64,000 bases of DNA from JAEUJM01 sp044221555 (GTDB taxonomy: Bacteria > Actinomycetota > Acidimicrobiia > Acidimicrobiales > DATDAH01): positions 135,484 through 199,483 of the forward strand of contig JBGAOY010000008.1 in assembly GCA_044221555.1 (NCBI GenBank), read 5' to 3'. Numbering within the stretch: position 1 is the stretch's first letter; each line of letters opens with the position of its first letter. A model generated the notes under the pieces. It saw only the letters and a list, made by a program, of their open reading frames with translations, had not been told where the DNA came from and ran no database searches. The translations under genes were made by a program, and so were the position numbers. This document shows positions 15,326-23,831 of the stretch, in pieces.

Positions 15326-17281
15326 ATGTCCGAACCCACGATCGAGAACTACCTGAGCGAGGAGCGCACCTTCCCGCCGTCGGCCGACTTCGTCGCCAAT
15401 GCCCTGGTGTCCGACCGCTCGCTCTACGACGAGGCCGACGCCGACCACGAGGCCTTCTGGGCCCGCCAGGCCCGTGAGCTGGTCAGTTGGAGCAAAGACT
15501 TCGACACCGTCCTCGAGTGGGACCTGCCCTTCGCGAAGTGGTTCCTCGGGGGTGAGCTCAACGTCTCGTACAACTGCCTCGACCGCCACATCGAGGCCGG
15601 CCGCGGCGACAAGGTCGCCTACCACTGGGAGGGCGAGCCGGGCGACACCCGCACCCTCACCTACGCCGACCTGCACGACGAGGTGCGGAAGTTCGCCAAC
15701 GTCCTGAAGGGCCTGGGGGTGGCCAAAGGCGACCGGGTGGCCATCTACATGCCGATGATCCCCGAGCTGCCGGTGGCCATGCTGGCCTGCGCCCGCATCG
15801 GCGCCGCCCACTCGGTGGTGTTCGGCGGCTTCTCCCCGGACTCGCTCATCGACCGCATCAACGACGCCGAGTGCGGGGTGGTCGTCACCGCCGACGGCGG
15901 CTACCGCCGAGGCGCCCCGTCCGGCCTGAAGGTGAACGTCGACGCCGCCGTCACGTCCACCCCGTCGGTCCGATCGGTGGTGGTGGTGCAGCGCACCGGC
16001 CAGGACGTCACCATGGCCGAAGGTCGCGACCACTGGTACCACGAGCTCATGGCCGAGGCATCCACCGACTGCCCGCCCGAGCCCATGGGCTCCGAGGACC
16101 TGCTCTACCTGCTCTACACCTCGGGCACCACGGCCAAGCCCAAGGGCATCATGCACACCACGGGCGGCTACCTCACCCACGTGGCGTTCAGCCACAAGTA
16201 CGTCTTCGACCTGAAGCCCGACACCGACGTCTACTGGTGCGCGGCCGACATCGGCTGGGTCACCGGCCACAGCTACATCGTCTACGGCCCGCTCACCAAC
16301 GGGGCCACCTCGGTGATCTACGAGGGCACGCCCGACACGCCCGGCCGCGACCGCCTGTGGCAGATCGTCGAGACCTACGGCGTCACCCAGCTCTACACGG
16401 CCCCCACGGCCATCCGCACGTTCATGAAGTGGGGCCACCAGGAGCCCGCGAAGCACGACCTGTCCAGCCTCCGCCTCCTCGGCACCGTCGGCGAGCCCAT
16501 CAACCCCGAGGCGTGGATGTGGTACCACGAGCACATCGGCGGTGAGCGCTGCCCCATCGTCGACACGTGGTGGCAGACCGAGACGGGCGGTCACATGATC
16601 ACCCCGCTGCCGGGCGTCACCGTCACCAAGCCGGGATCGGCCACGTTCCCGCTCCCGGGCATCGGTGTCGAGGTGGTCGACGACGCCGGCACCCCCATCG
16701 AGCGGGGCGGCGGGTACCTCACCCTCACCCGGCCGTGGCCGGGCATGCTGCGGGGCATCTACGGCGACCCCCAGCGCTACTTCGACACCTACTGGAGCAA
16801 GTACCCGGGTCGCTACTTCGCCGGGGACGGGGCCAAGATCGACGACGACGGCTACCTGTGGCTGCTCGGTCGGGTCGACGACGTGATGAACGTGTCGGGC
16901 CACCGGGTGTCCACCACCGAGGTCGAGTCGGCCCTGGTGGACCACTCGTCGGTCGCCGAGTCGGCGGTGGTGGGCGCCAACGACCCCACCACCGGCCAGG
17001 CCATCATCGGCTACGTGATCCTGAAGGGCGACCAGGAGGCGTCGCCCGAGCTCGGCGAGGAGTTGCGCCAGCACGTGGCCAAGAAGATCGGCCCCACCGC
17101 CCGCCCCAAGACGGTGATCTTCGTGCCCGACCTGCCCAAGACCCGCAGCGGCAAGATCATGCGGCGCCTCCTGCGCGACGTGGCCGACGGCCACGTACTC
17201 GGCGACACCACCACCCTGGCCGACGCCTCGGTGGTGGACGAGATCCGCGAGCGGGCCGCTGCGGCGCCCCAAGAGGATTAG
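15326..17281 (+). CDS. acs: Acetyl-coenzyme A synthetase
   Basis: AMP-forming acetate-CoA ligase, 651 residues, normal length: acetate + ATP + CoA to acetyl-CoA + AMP + PPi in the cytoplasm. The P-loop signature YTSGTTAKPKGIMHTT is near residue 261, the acetate-pocket WWQTETGG near 413, and DVMNVSGHR near 518. The lysine normally controlled by acetylation lies in PKTRSGKIMRRLLR near 609. The ATG at 15326 has GGAGGGG upstream. The 168-nt upstream gap contains TAGGAT (15278-15283) as a possible -10 with no clear -35. A HAD phosphatase follows by 6 nt. Confidence 0.96.
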   Translation: MSEPTIENYLSEERTFPPSADFVANALVSDRSLYDEADADHEAFWARQARELVSWSKDFDTVLEWDLPFAKWFLGGELNVSYNCLDRHIEAGRGDKVAYHWEGEPGDTRTLTYADLHDEVRKFANVLKGLGVAKGDRVAIYMPMIPELPVAMLACARIGAAHSVVFGGFSPDSLIDRINDAECGVVVTADGGYRRGAPSGLKVNVDAAVTSTPSVRSVVVVQRTGQDVTMAEGRDHWYHELMAEASTDCPPEPMGSEDLLYLLYTSGTTAKPKGIMHTTGGYLTHVAFSHKYVFDLKPDTDVYWCAADIGWVTGHSYIVYGPLTNGATSVIYEGTPDTPGRDRLWQIVETYGVTQLYTAPTAIRTFMKWGHQEPAKHDLSSLRLLGTVGEPINPEAWMWYHEHIGGERCPIVDTWWQTETGGHMITPLPGVTVTKPGSATFPLPGIGVEVVDDAGTPIERGGGYLTLTRPWPGMLRGIYGDPQRYFDTYWSKYPGRYFAGDGAKIDDDGYLWLLGRVDDVMNVSGHRVSTTEVESALVDHSSVAESAVVGANDPTTGQAIIGYVILKGDQEASPELGEELRQHVAKKIGPTARPKTVIFVPDLPKTRSGKIMRRLLRDVADGHVLGDTTTLADASVVDEIRERAAAAPQED

Positions 17282-17287
17282 GACGGG

Positions 17288-17791
17288 GTGCCGGGGCTGG
17301 TCGCGGGCGACTGGGACAACTGGCGGTGGCGTGAGGGTCGGGTCGAGCCCGGCCCGGCCGTGGTGTTCGACATGGACGGCGTGCTGTCCGACGCGGCCGG
17401 GCGCCAGCACTACCTGGAGTACCCACGGCGTGACTGGGAGGCGTTCTTCCACGCCTGCGGCGACGACCCGCTGATCGACGAGGTGGCCCGCCTGCTCGAC
17501 CTGCTCGACCCTGCGCTGCGGGTGATCCTGCTCACCGCCCGGCCCATCCGCGTGCAACCCCAGACCCTGGGCTGGCTGGCGCGCTACCAGTTGCGCTGGG
17601 ACCTGCTGATCATGCGCGAGCACGCCGACTACATGGCGTCGCGCCACTTCAAGCACCGCACCGTCGACGAACTGCGCGACTACGGCTTCGACCTGCGCCT
17701 GGCCTTCGAGGACGACCGCCGCAACGTCGACATGTTCCACAGCGCCGGCGTCCCCTGCGTCTACATCCACTCCGGCTACTACGACAGCTGA
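17288..17791 (+). CDS. HAD-superfamily phosphatase, polynucleotide-kinase-phosphatase-like
   Basis: A 167-residue protein with complete HAD motifs: FDMDGVLSD (I, nucleophile Asp), LLTARP (II, Thr), a Lys in motif III (FKHRT) and AFEDDRRNVD (IV). The cap is small. The arrangement resembles the 3'-phosphatase domain of T4 Pnkp-like proteins, so a nucleic-acid or nucleotide end is a plausible substrate, but this is not certain. The GTG start follows acs by 6 nt, and cotranscription is likely. Confidence 0.75.
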   Translation: MPGLVAGDWDNWRWREGRVEPGPAVVFDMDGVLSDAAGRQHYLEYPRRDWEAFFHACGDDPLIDEVARLLDLLDPALRVILLTARPIRVQPQTLGWLARYQLRWDLLIMREHADYMASRHFKHRTVDELRDYGFDLRLAFEDDRRNVDMFHSAGVPCVYIHSGYYDS

Positions 17792-18038
17792 GCGGCGGCG
17801 GACCGCGCAGGGAACGCGCACACACCCGCTCCGGGCACCGTGGTGCCGCCAGAAGCGGCGTGGCGGTGCCGAGGTGGGTGAACGGACCCGAGCGCGGCCG
17901 AGCCGAGCGGTCATGGGCCCGACGGCGCCGCGCGGAGGTGCCCGAGCGGGAGCGTCTGCCCTCGGGCCGACACCGGGATGCCCGACATCGGCGCAGATCA
18001 CCGATGCCGTCAGCCCCTGGCCGTCCTATGGTGCCGAC
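17792..18038. other. Intergenic region before the TAP-like lipoprotein
   Basis: 247 nt without a convincing gene. It holds a small hairpin GGCACC-GT-GGTGCC near 17835. A TATGGT -10-like hexamer about 10 nt before the next GTG would give a near-leaderless transcript. A long open frame crosses the region, but it lacks recognisable protein content. Confidence 0.4.
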
Positions 18039-19514
18039 GTGAGCGGGCTCGGGTGGTGGCGGACGACGGCGGGCATCGCGATGGTGGCCGGTCTGGTGGC
18101 GGCGGGCTGCGCGAGCGACCAGGGGGCGGGGGAGGATGCCGCCGGATCGACGACCACCGCCGTCGCCACCGCGCCGGCGACGGCTCCGCCCCTTCCGTTC
18201 GATCCGGTGCCGATCCACTGGCGGCACTGCGCCGCCGACCACGACTGTGCCCGCGTTCGCGTCCCGCTCGACTGGAGCGACCCGGATGGCGCCACCACCT
18301 CCGTGGCGCTGGTCCGGGTACCGGCCACGCGCCCCGACCGTCGGATCGGGTCGTTGCTCGTGAACCCCGGCGGCCCGGGAGGCAGCGGGATCGAGAGCGT
18401 CCTCGCCGGTGGCTACCCGCCGGGCGCCGGTCGCCGCTTCGACATCGTCGGCTGGGACCCCCGGGGGGTGGGGGAGAGCTCCCCGCTGCACTGCGGCGAC
18501 ACCGTGGCCGCCTGGCTGCGAGCCGATCCCAGCCCCGACGACGCCACCGAACGTCGAGATCTGGACCGTCGGGCGCGGGCCATCGCCGACGAGTGCCAGG
18601 CCGAGGACGGTGACGCGCTGCCGTTCCTCGGCACGCAGAGCGAGGCGCGCGACCTGGAAGCCATCCGCCTGGCGTTGGGTGAGGAGGGCCTCACCTACCT
18701 GGGCTACTCGGCGGGCACCATGATCGGTGCCCGGTACGCGGCGCTGTTCCCCACGCACATCAGGGCCATGGTGCTCGACGGCGTGGTCGACCCCACGACC
18801 GACCACGAGGAGAGCTACCTGGCCCAGGCCCGGGCCTACGAGGACGGCCTGGATGCGATCTTCGCCCACTGCGCCGCCGATCCCGAGTGCCCGGTCGACG
18901 ACGCCGATGCGGCCTTCGCGGAGGTCGCCGCCGCCGTCGAGCGGGCCGACCTCCCGGGCGACCCGGTGCCGCTGGGGCCCGCCGAGTTCGGCCGGGCCTC
19001 GTTCTTCGCCACCTACAGCGACGAGCTCTGGGACACCTATCTGCGGGGACTGGCCGCCGCGCTGGCCGGTGACGGCGACCCGCTGGCCGAGCTGGCCGGG
19101 CTGTACGACGGGTCGTCGGACTACGTCGCCTACCTCTCGATCTGGTGCGTGGACATGCCCCACCCCGAGGGTGCGCGCGAGTGGGACGCCTTCGTGGACC
19201 GCGTGGTCGCCGCCGCGCCCCGGATCGGCGCGGTCGAGGCCAACGAGCTTCGGGGGTGCGCGTTCTGGCCGGCGCCCACCACCCGTCCCCTCGACCCGGT
19301 GGTGGCGCCCGGTTCGCCGCCCATCCTCGTGGTGGGCAACACCGGCGACGCCGTCACGCCCTACGCGGAGGCGGAGGCGGTCGCCAGCGCGCTGGAGGAC
19401 GGGCACCTGCTCACCGTCGATGCCGATCAGCACACGAGCGGGGGAATCCCCTGCGCCGATGCGGCGGTCGCCGCCTACCTGGTCACGGTGGAGCCACCCA
19501 GCGACGACTGCTGA
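18039..19514 (+). CDS. Lipoprotein alpha/beta-hydrolase, tripeptidyl-aminopeptidase (TAP)-like
   Basis: Exported serine hydrolase, 491 residues, related to Streptomyces SlpD/SlpE and tripeptidyl aminopeptidases. The GTG at 18039 gives a short signal peptide with lipobox LVAAGC; the longer frame is upstream noise. A Thr/Ala linker leads to the hydrolase core: oxyanion segment NPGGPGGSG, nucleophile elbow GYSAGT (Ser near 229), Asp in GNTGDAVTP and His in DADQHTSGG, with the terminal Cys pair typical of the TAP C-terminal domain. It probably trims peptides outside the membrane. A second lipoprotein gene follows by 35 nt. Confidence 0.85.
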   Translation: MSGLGWWRTTAGIAMVAGLVAAGCASDQGAGEDAAGSTTTAVATAPATAPPLPFDPVPIHWRHCAADHDCARVRVPLDWSDPDGATTSVALVRVPATRPDRRIGSLLVNPGGPGGSGIESVLAGGYPPGAGRRFDIVGWDPRGVGESSPLHCGDTVAAWLRADPSPDDATERRDLDRRARAIADECQAEDGDALPFLGTQSEARDLEAIRLALGEEGLTYLGYSAGTMIGARYAALFPTHIRAMVLDGVVDPTTDHEESYLAQARAYEDGLDAIFAHCAADPECPVDDADAAFAEVAAAVERADLPGDPVPLGPAEFGRASFFATYSDELWDTYLRGLAAALAGDGDPLAELAGLYDGSSDYVAYLSIWCVDMPHPEGAREWDAFVDRVVAAAPRIGAVEANELRGCAFWPAPTTRPLDPVVAPGSPPILVVGNTGDAVTPYAEAEAVASALEDGHLLTVDADQHTSGGIPCADAAVAAYLVTVEPPSDDC

Positions 19515-19549
19515 GGCCCCGGTCGGCTCCGGACCGCCAGACTGGTCGG

Positions 19550-20776
19550 ATGCGTCGTCGGGGGATCCTGCTGGTGGGCGTCATCGGCGTCATGGTCGCG
19601 CTGGCGGCCTGTGGCTCGGCCGGGTCGCCCGAGGCGGGGGGATCGGTGGACGAGGTCGCGCTGAGCCCGCGACAGAGCCCGGCGCTGGCATGGGTGGGGG
19701 ACCGCCTCTTCGTGTACGGCGGCGCGGTCGGGACACCGGATCCGGTGGGCGACGATCCGTTCGCCGGCGCCCCTCGTTCCCCCGAGGGGGTCGTGCTCGC
19801 GCGCACCGACGGCGCCCTCTTCGATGTCGAGACCCCGGCCATGGAGCCCCTGCCCGAGGCACCGTTCGCGGATCCGGTGCAGTACCCCGAGGCGATCGCC
19901 GTCGATGACGAGGTGGTGGTGCTGGGCATCGACTGCCCCCACCCGAACCCGGACCCCGAGGACACGACGGGCACGTGCGAGCCGGGCACCTACGCCGCGG
20001 CGGTGTACTCGGTGACCGATGACGACTGGCGCGAGGTGACGATGCCGGCGGCCATGGACGGGCTGGTCAACGGGGCCACCGAACCGGTCGGCGCCACCAG
20101 CGACGGCCGGGCCCTGTTCGTCCTCGGGTCGAGGGACGACGTCATCGAGCAGCTGTGGGCGTACACGCCGGCGGAGGACCGGTGGCGCCGACTGCCCTCG
20201 CCCGAGGTCCGGGCCGACGCCCGGTGCCTGGCCGGCGACACCGTGGCGGTGATGTCGGGCTCGATCCTGGAGGACGTCGGTGAGCCCCCGCTGTCCGACA
20301 CCGACCCTCGCCCCGGCGGGTGGATCGGGTACCTCGACCCGACCCTCCACCTCCTCACCCTCACCGACCACGACCCGCGGTGGCGCACCACGGTGGCTGC
20401 CGAGGAGGCGCCCCTCGGCACCGCCACCGCCCAGCTCGACTGCACCGACGACATGGCGTTGTACCGCAACACGGGCTCGATGCCGCAGTTCCACAGCGTG
20501 CGCCAGGGACACGAGCAGGACGACTGGCTGGTGCCGTCGCCCAGCCCGGCTGAGGGTCACTTCAGCCACATGCTCGGGATCGGTGACCGGATGATCTTCT
20601 TCAACTCGAACAACGTCCAGTCCGCGGTGTACGACCCCGCCGCCGACGCGTGGCAGCTCCTCGAGGGCGACCTCGCCGTGCAGTACCCCGTGTGGACCGG
20701 CGACGCGATCACCGGCTGGCCCGGCGGCGACGGCGCCGTCCAGCCTCTGTACTTCCCCTTTCGACCCATCTCCTGA
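19550..20776 (+). CDS. Lipoprotein with kelch/propeller-like repeats, unknown function
   Basis: A 408-residue exported protein; signal peptide with lipobox ALAACG. The mature part shows recurring segments of the type 'aliphatic strand - GG - ... - W/R-x-LP' (DRLFVYGGAV, RALFVLGSRD, DRWRRLPSPE), as in kelch-like beta-propellers. Only a few cysteines are present. No enzyme motif is visible, so a binding or surface role is the best guess. It has the same orientation as the TAP-like lipoprotein and is likely cotranscribed with it. Confidence 0.72.
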   Translation: MRRRGILLVGVIGVMVALAACGSAGSPEAGGSVDEVALSPRQSPALAWVGDRLFVYGGAVGTPDPVGDDPFAGAPRSPEGVVLARTDGALFDVETPAMEPLPEAPFADPVQYPEAIAVDDEVVVLGIDCPHPNPDPEDTTGTCEPGTYAAAVYSVTDDDWREVTMPAAMDGLVNGATEPVGATSDGRALFVLGSRDDVIEQLWAYTPAEDRWRRLPSPEVRADARCLAGDTVAVMSGSILEDVGEPPLSDTDPRPGGWIGYLDPTLHLLTLTDHDPRWRTTVAAEEAPLGTATAQLDCTDDMALYRNTGSMPQFHSVRQGHEQDDWLVPSPSPAEGHFSHMLGIGDRMIFFNSNNVQSAVYDPAADAWQLLEGDLAVQYPVWTGDAITGWPGGDGAVQPLYFPFRPIS

Positions 20777-20877
20777 TCGGGGAGGCCACTGGCGAGCGCG
20801 GCCGCATCGGCCTGATCGACCCTACGCCGCTCCCGCCCGGCTTCACCCTCGACGTGGCCGAGTCGTTCGACCGCTGA
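20777..20877 (+). other. Possible gene remnant after the propeller lipoprotein
   Basis: In frame 1, 34 codons (LLIGEATGERG...DVAESFDR, then TGA at 20875-20877) show strong third-position G/C bias and a protein-like composition, but have no start or ribosome site. They directly follow the stop of the frame-2 lipoprotein. This may be the tail of a decayed gene or a frameshifted extension. Evidence is weak. Confidence 0.25.
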
Positions 20878-20969
20878 GGCGGCGGCACCGACCGGCAGCG
20901 ACCGCGCCGCCGCGGGCCGAGTCGGTGGGGCGTAGGCTCCGGCCCCAATCGGAACCGGAGGCCGGCCAC

Positions 20970-22358
20970 ATGCACTTGACCATCGGATCACGGACGCGGG
21001 CCGCAGGGCTGATCGCGGTGTTGCTGGGCGGAGCGACACTGGTGGTCGTTTCGCCGCCGGCCGGCGCCGGCGGGCCGGCACCGGTCACCGAGACGTTCGG
21101 GTTCACCGGCGCCGTGCAGACCTTCACGGTGCCCGAGGGCGTCGAGATGCTGACGGTCGTGGCCTTCGGGGCCCAGGGTGGCGCGGGCCAACAGGCGGCC
21201 GGTGCCGCCTCCACGGCCACGGCGGGCGCGCTGGGCGGAAGCGCGCAGACGAACGTGCCGGTGTCACCGGGCGAGCAACTCTCGGTCTACGTCGGGGGAC
21301 AGGGTGGCGTGGGCTCGGCCACCAGCGCACCGTCCGCCTCCGGTGGCGCGGGTGGGTTCAACGGTGGGGGGAACGGCGCGGCGGCTCAGTTGGAGGTCTT
21401 CGACTCGGCGCGCAACTGCGGGGCCGGCGGGGGCGGCGGTGGTGGTGCGTCGGACATCCGCAAGGGCGGCACCGGGCTCGACGCCCGCGTGGTCGTGGGG
21501 GCCGGCGGTGGCGGCGGGGCCGGCAGCGCGTCGGCGGCGGCCATCGGCACCCCCAATGCCGGCAGCTCGTCGGTCGTGGGCGGCACCGGTGGTGGGGCGA
21601 GCGGCGGGGCCGGAGGCGGATCGGGTGGCAGTGGCGGCACTCAGCTCGCCGGTGGCGACGGGAGCACGCCGACCAACGCCGGAGGCCCGGGGACCGGCGG
21701 GTCCGGGGTCGCCGGCTCGACCGTACCGATGAGCATCGTGGGCTGCGTGAGCGGTGGCGGTGGCGGTGGCGGCCTGTTCGGTGGCGGGGGCGGCGGCCTG
21801 CCCCCGCAGCTGGGGTCTGCCGGCGGCGGGGGTGGTGGCTCCTCGTGGCCGCCTCACCTCACCACCGCGGGCGTGCGGTCGGGTGACGGCGTGGTCACCA
21901 TCACCTACACACCGCCGGCCGTGGCGCAGTGCCAGGGTCAGGACGTCACCGTCGACCTCGGCGCCGAGCAGCAGCCGACCGAGGGCGACGACGTGATCCT
22001 CGGTACCGACGGCATCGACCTGGTGTTGGGCCTCGGCGGCGACGACGTGTTCTGTGGGGGGACCGGGCGCGACTTCTTCGACGGTGGTGCCGGTCGCGAC
22101 GACGCCCTCGGCGGTCCCGGCGCCGACATGCTCGACGGCGGTGGGGGCCGCGACGTGCTCGACGGCGGCGCGGGCCCTGACTTCGTCGACGGTCAGGTGG
22201 GCGCCGACGTGCTCCTCGGCCGGGGTGGCGATGACAGCCTCCGAGGCGAGGGGGGTGACGACCAGCTCGTCGGTGGGCCGGGGAGCGACGACCTCTGCCG
22301 CGGCGGTCCCGGCACCGACACCGGACCGGGGTGCGAGACCCGCATCGGGATCCCCTGA
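20970..22358 (+). CDS. Secreted glycine-rich protein with C-terminal RTX calcium-binding repeats
   Basis: A 462-residue protein. The ATG at 20970 has GGAGG upstream and gives a signal peptide ending near PPAGAGG. Residues about 40-75 and the strands flanking the Gly-rich block resemble a jelly-roll-like fold. Residues about 80-310 are extremely Gly/Ala/Ser-rich. Residues about 335-445 contain tandem RTX-type nonapeptides (GGDDVF, GGAGRDD, GGPGADM, GGGGRDV, GGAGPDF) that bind Ca2+ outside the cell. The final part ends CETRIGIP, matching in style the end of the protein at 52844-54952. Probable surface or matrix protein; no catalytic motif. Confidence 0.78.
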   Translation: MHLTIGSRTRAAGLIAVLLGGATLVVVSPPAGAGGPAPVTETFGFTGAVQTFTVPEGVEMLTVVAFGAQGGAGQQAAGAASTATAGALGGSAQTNVPVSPGEQLSVYVGGQGGVGSATSAPSASGGAGGFNGGGNGAAAQLEVFDSARNCGAGGGGGGGASDIRKGGTGLDARVVVGAGGGGGAGSASAAAIGTPNAGSSSVVGGTGGGASGGAGGGSGGSGGTQLAGGDGSTPTNAGGPGTGGSGVAGSTVPMSIVGCVSGGGGGGGLFGGGGGGLPPQLGSAGGGGGGSSWPPHLTTAGVRSGDGVVTITYTPPAVAQCQGQDVTVDLGAEQQPTEGDDVILGTDGIDLVLGLGGDDVFCGGTGRDFFDGGAGRDDALGGPGADMLDGGGGRDVLDGGAGPDFVDGQVGADVLLGRGGDDSLRGEGGDDQLVGGPGSDDLCRGGPGTDTGPGCETRIGIP

Positions 22359-22382
22359 CCGCCGCGATGCGGTGCTTGCCCC

Positions 22383-22871
22383 TCAGTCGCGGAAGTTGCT
22401 GAACGACAGCGGGATGCCGAAGTCCTCCTCGCGGAGGGCGGCGATCACCGCCTGGAGGTCGTCGCGCTTCTTGCCGCTCACTCGCAGCTGGTCGGCCTGG
22501 GTCTGGCTCTGGATGCCCTTGAGGCCGAGGCCCTTGATGAACTTGTTGAGCTCGCGGGCCTTGTCGGACGAGATGCCGGCGGCCAGGGTGACCACCTGGC
22601 GGACGGTGCCCCCTGAGGCCTCCTCCACCTTCCCGTAGTCGAGGGCCTTCAGGCTGACCTTGCGCTTGACCAGCTTCTCCTCGAGCAACTGGGTGAGCGC
22701 GGTCAGGCGGTCCTCGCTCGAGGTGTGCAGCGTGATCTCGTTGGTACCCAACTCGATGGTGGAATTGGTGCCCTTGAAGTCGTAGCGCTGCGCCAGTTCG
22801 CGACTGGCCTGATCGACCGCGTTGCGCACCTCTTGGGCGTCCACCTCGGAGACGACGTCGAACGTTGGCAT
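22383..22871 (-). CDS. YajQ family nucleotide-binding protein
   Basis: A 162-residue cytoplasmic protein of the YajQ (UPF0234) family, whose members bind nucleotides including cyclic di-GMP in some species. The start MPTFDVVSEVD is the canonical N-terminus, and QRYDFKGTN plus KKRDDLQAVI near the end are family signatures. The longer frame upstream of 22871 is rejected. It is convergent with the RTX gene across 24 nt. Confidence 0.92.
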   Translation of the reverse strand: MPTFDVVSEVDAQEVRNAVDQASRELAQRYDFKGTNSTIELGTNEITLHTSSEDRLTALTQLLEEKLVKRKVSLKALDYGKVEEASGGTVRQVVTLAAGISSDKARELNKFIKGLGLKGIQSQTQADQLRVSGKKRDDLQAVIAALREEDFGIPLSFSNFRD

Positions 22872-22972
22872 GGGCGCGACCCTACCGGCCTGCCGGTGAC
22901 CGGTGGGTCGATCCGCGGCCCTCGTCGGTGTTCCCGTATCTCGCTCGTCCGCGAGCGGACGCCACGCCAGAC

Positions 22973-23001
22973 TGGACAGTGCAGACGGCCCTCCGTAGGG
23001 T
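22973..23001 (+). promoter_or_regulatory. Promoter of tRNA-Tyr
   Basis: TGGACA (22973-22978), a 17-nt spacer and TAGGGT (22996-23001) fit a housekeeping promoter. The predicted start lies only a few nucleotides before the mature tRNA 5' end. Confidence 0.6.
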
Positions 23002-23013
23002 CTCCTGCTCCAA

Positions 23014-23098
23014 GGGTCGGTGCCCGAGTGGCCAAAGGGAACGGGCTGTAAACCCGTCGGCATTGCCTACGGAGGTTCAAATCCTCCCCGGCCCACCA
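23014..23098 (+). tRNA. tRNA-Tyr (anticodon GTA)
   Basis: Class II tRNA with a long variable arm. The acceptor GGGTCGG pairs with CCGGCCC, the anticodon stem ACGGG/CCCGT encloses CTGTAAA (anticodon GTA), and the T arm GGAGG-TTCAAAT-CCTCC is perfect. The 3' CCA is genome-encoded (23096-23098). Confidence 0.96.
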
Positions 23099-23146
23099 CG
23101 AGTCAGGCGCACTCGCCGCCTCCAGGAGCCCGGCGGCCGCAGGGCA

Positions 23147-23761
23147 TCACCGGTGGCGGCGCGGCGCCGGTGACGGATGCTGCCCGCCGAGGCCTCGCCA
23201 GGTCACCGCGGCGGTTCGCTCGGCCCAACGCCTCGGTGGCGGGTCCCCCGCCAGGGCGCGGGCATACCAACTGCCGGTGAGCATGGTGACGGCGAGCTCG
23301 ACGTCGGCTTCGGGGTCGAGCAGCCCGTCCGCGTGTGCCCGCTGCAGGATCCGGAGCAGCGCGGCGCGGCGGGGCGCCACCACCCGTCGCCGGTACAGCT
23401 GGACGAGCTCGGGGTCGGTGGCGCGGTTGAGCATGGTGCCGACCATGGAGAGACCGTCGGGTCGGCTGATGCCGCGCTGGAAGCTCTTGAGCTCGTCGAC
23501 GAGGTCGGCGTAGGGGTCGTCGGTCGAGGGGCGCTGCTCGGCGCGGGCCAGTGCCTCGATCGCCGCGGTGGCGAGCTCCGCCTTGGACGGCCACCGCCGA
23601 TACAGGGCCTGGCGGGTGGTGTCGGCCTCGTGGGCGATGGCGACGAGCGACATGGCCTCGTACCCGTGGCGGGCAAGGTGCGACGCAGTGGTCGCGAGGA
23701 CGCGCTCGTCGATGCTGCGATCGAGGGGCCGGCCGGGCCCGGCGCTGCTCACGTGGTCCAT
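23147..23761 (-). CDS. TetR family transcriptional regulator
   Basis: A 204-residue repressor-type protein. The ATG at 23761 is chosen because the N-terminal helix-turn-helix (residues about 12-58: ASHLARHGYEAMSLVAIAHE, then TTRQALYRRWPSKAEL) then begins at the usual distance. The C-terminal domain matches the common PF16859-like ligand-binding pattern with a TGSWYARAL ending. It is divergent from the F420-type reductase gene across 70 nt, so it probably controls that gene and itself. The ligand is unknown. Confidence 0.85.
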   Translation of the reverse strand: MDHVSSAGPGRPLDRSIDERVLATTASHLARHGYEAMSLVAIAHEADTTRQALYRRWPSKAELATAAIEALARAEQRPSTDDPYADLVDELKSFQRGISRPDGLSMVGTMLNRATDPELVQLYRRRVVAPRRAALLRILQRAHADGLLDPEADVELAVTMLTGSWYARALAGDPPPRRWAERTAAVTWRGLGGQHPSPAPRRHR

Positions 23762-23768
23762 GCTAGTG

Positions 23769-23808
23769 GGAATATTACGGTACTGATCTGTATTGATATC
23801 CTCGGTAC
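23769..23808. promoter_or_regulatory. AT-rich divergent control region with repeated CGGTAC
   Basis: The 70-nt gap between the TetR and reductase genes is unusually AT-rich. CGGTAC occurs at 23778-23783 and 23803-23808, 25 nt apart, flanking TGATCTGTATTGATATC. This is a plausible TetR operator overlapping both promoters; exact half-sites are not certain. Confidence 0.4.
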
Positions 23809-23831
23809 ACAACGTGGAGAGGAACGAGCAG

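Noticed and set aside
13961..18001. A 1346-residue minus-strand open frame across midA, phosphatase, acs and HAD genes
   Set aside because: It is an antisense shadow of four well-supported genes; the composition is non-protein-like.
23014..23161. tRNA-Tyr as an integration site (attB)
   Set aside because: No integrase, no duplicated tRNA 3' end and no mobile genes nearby.
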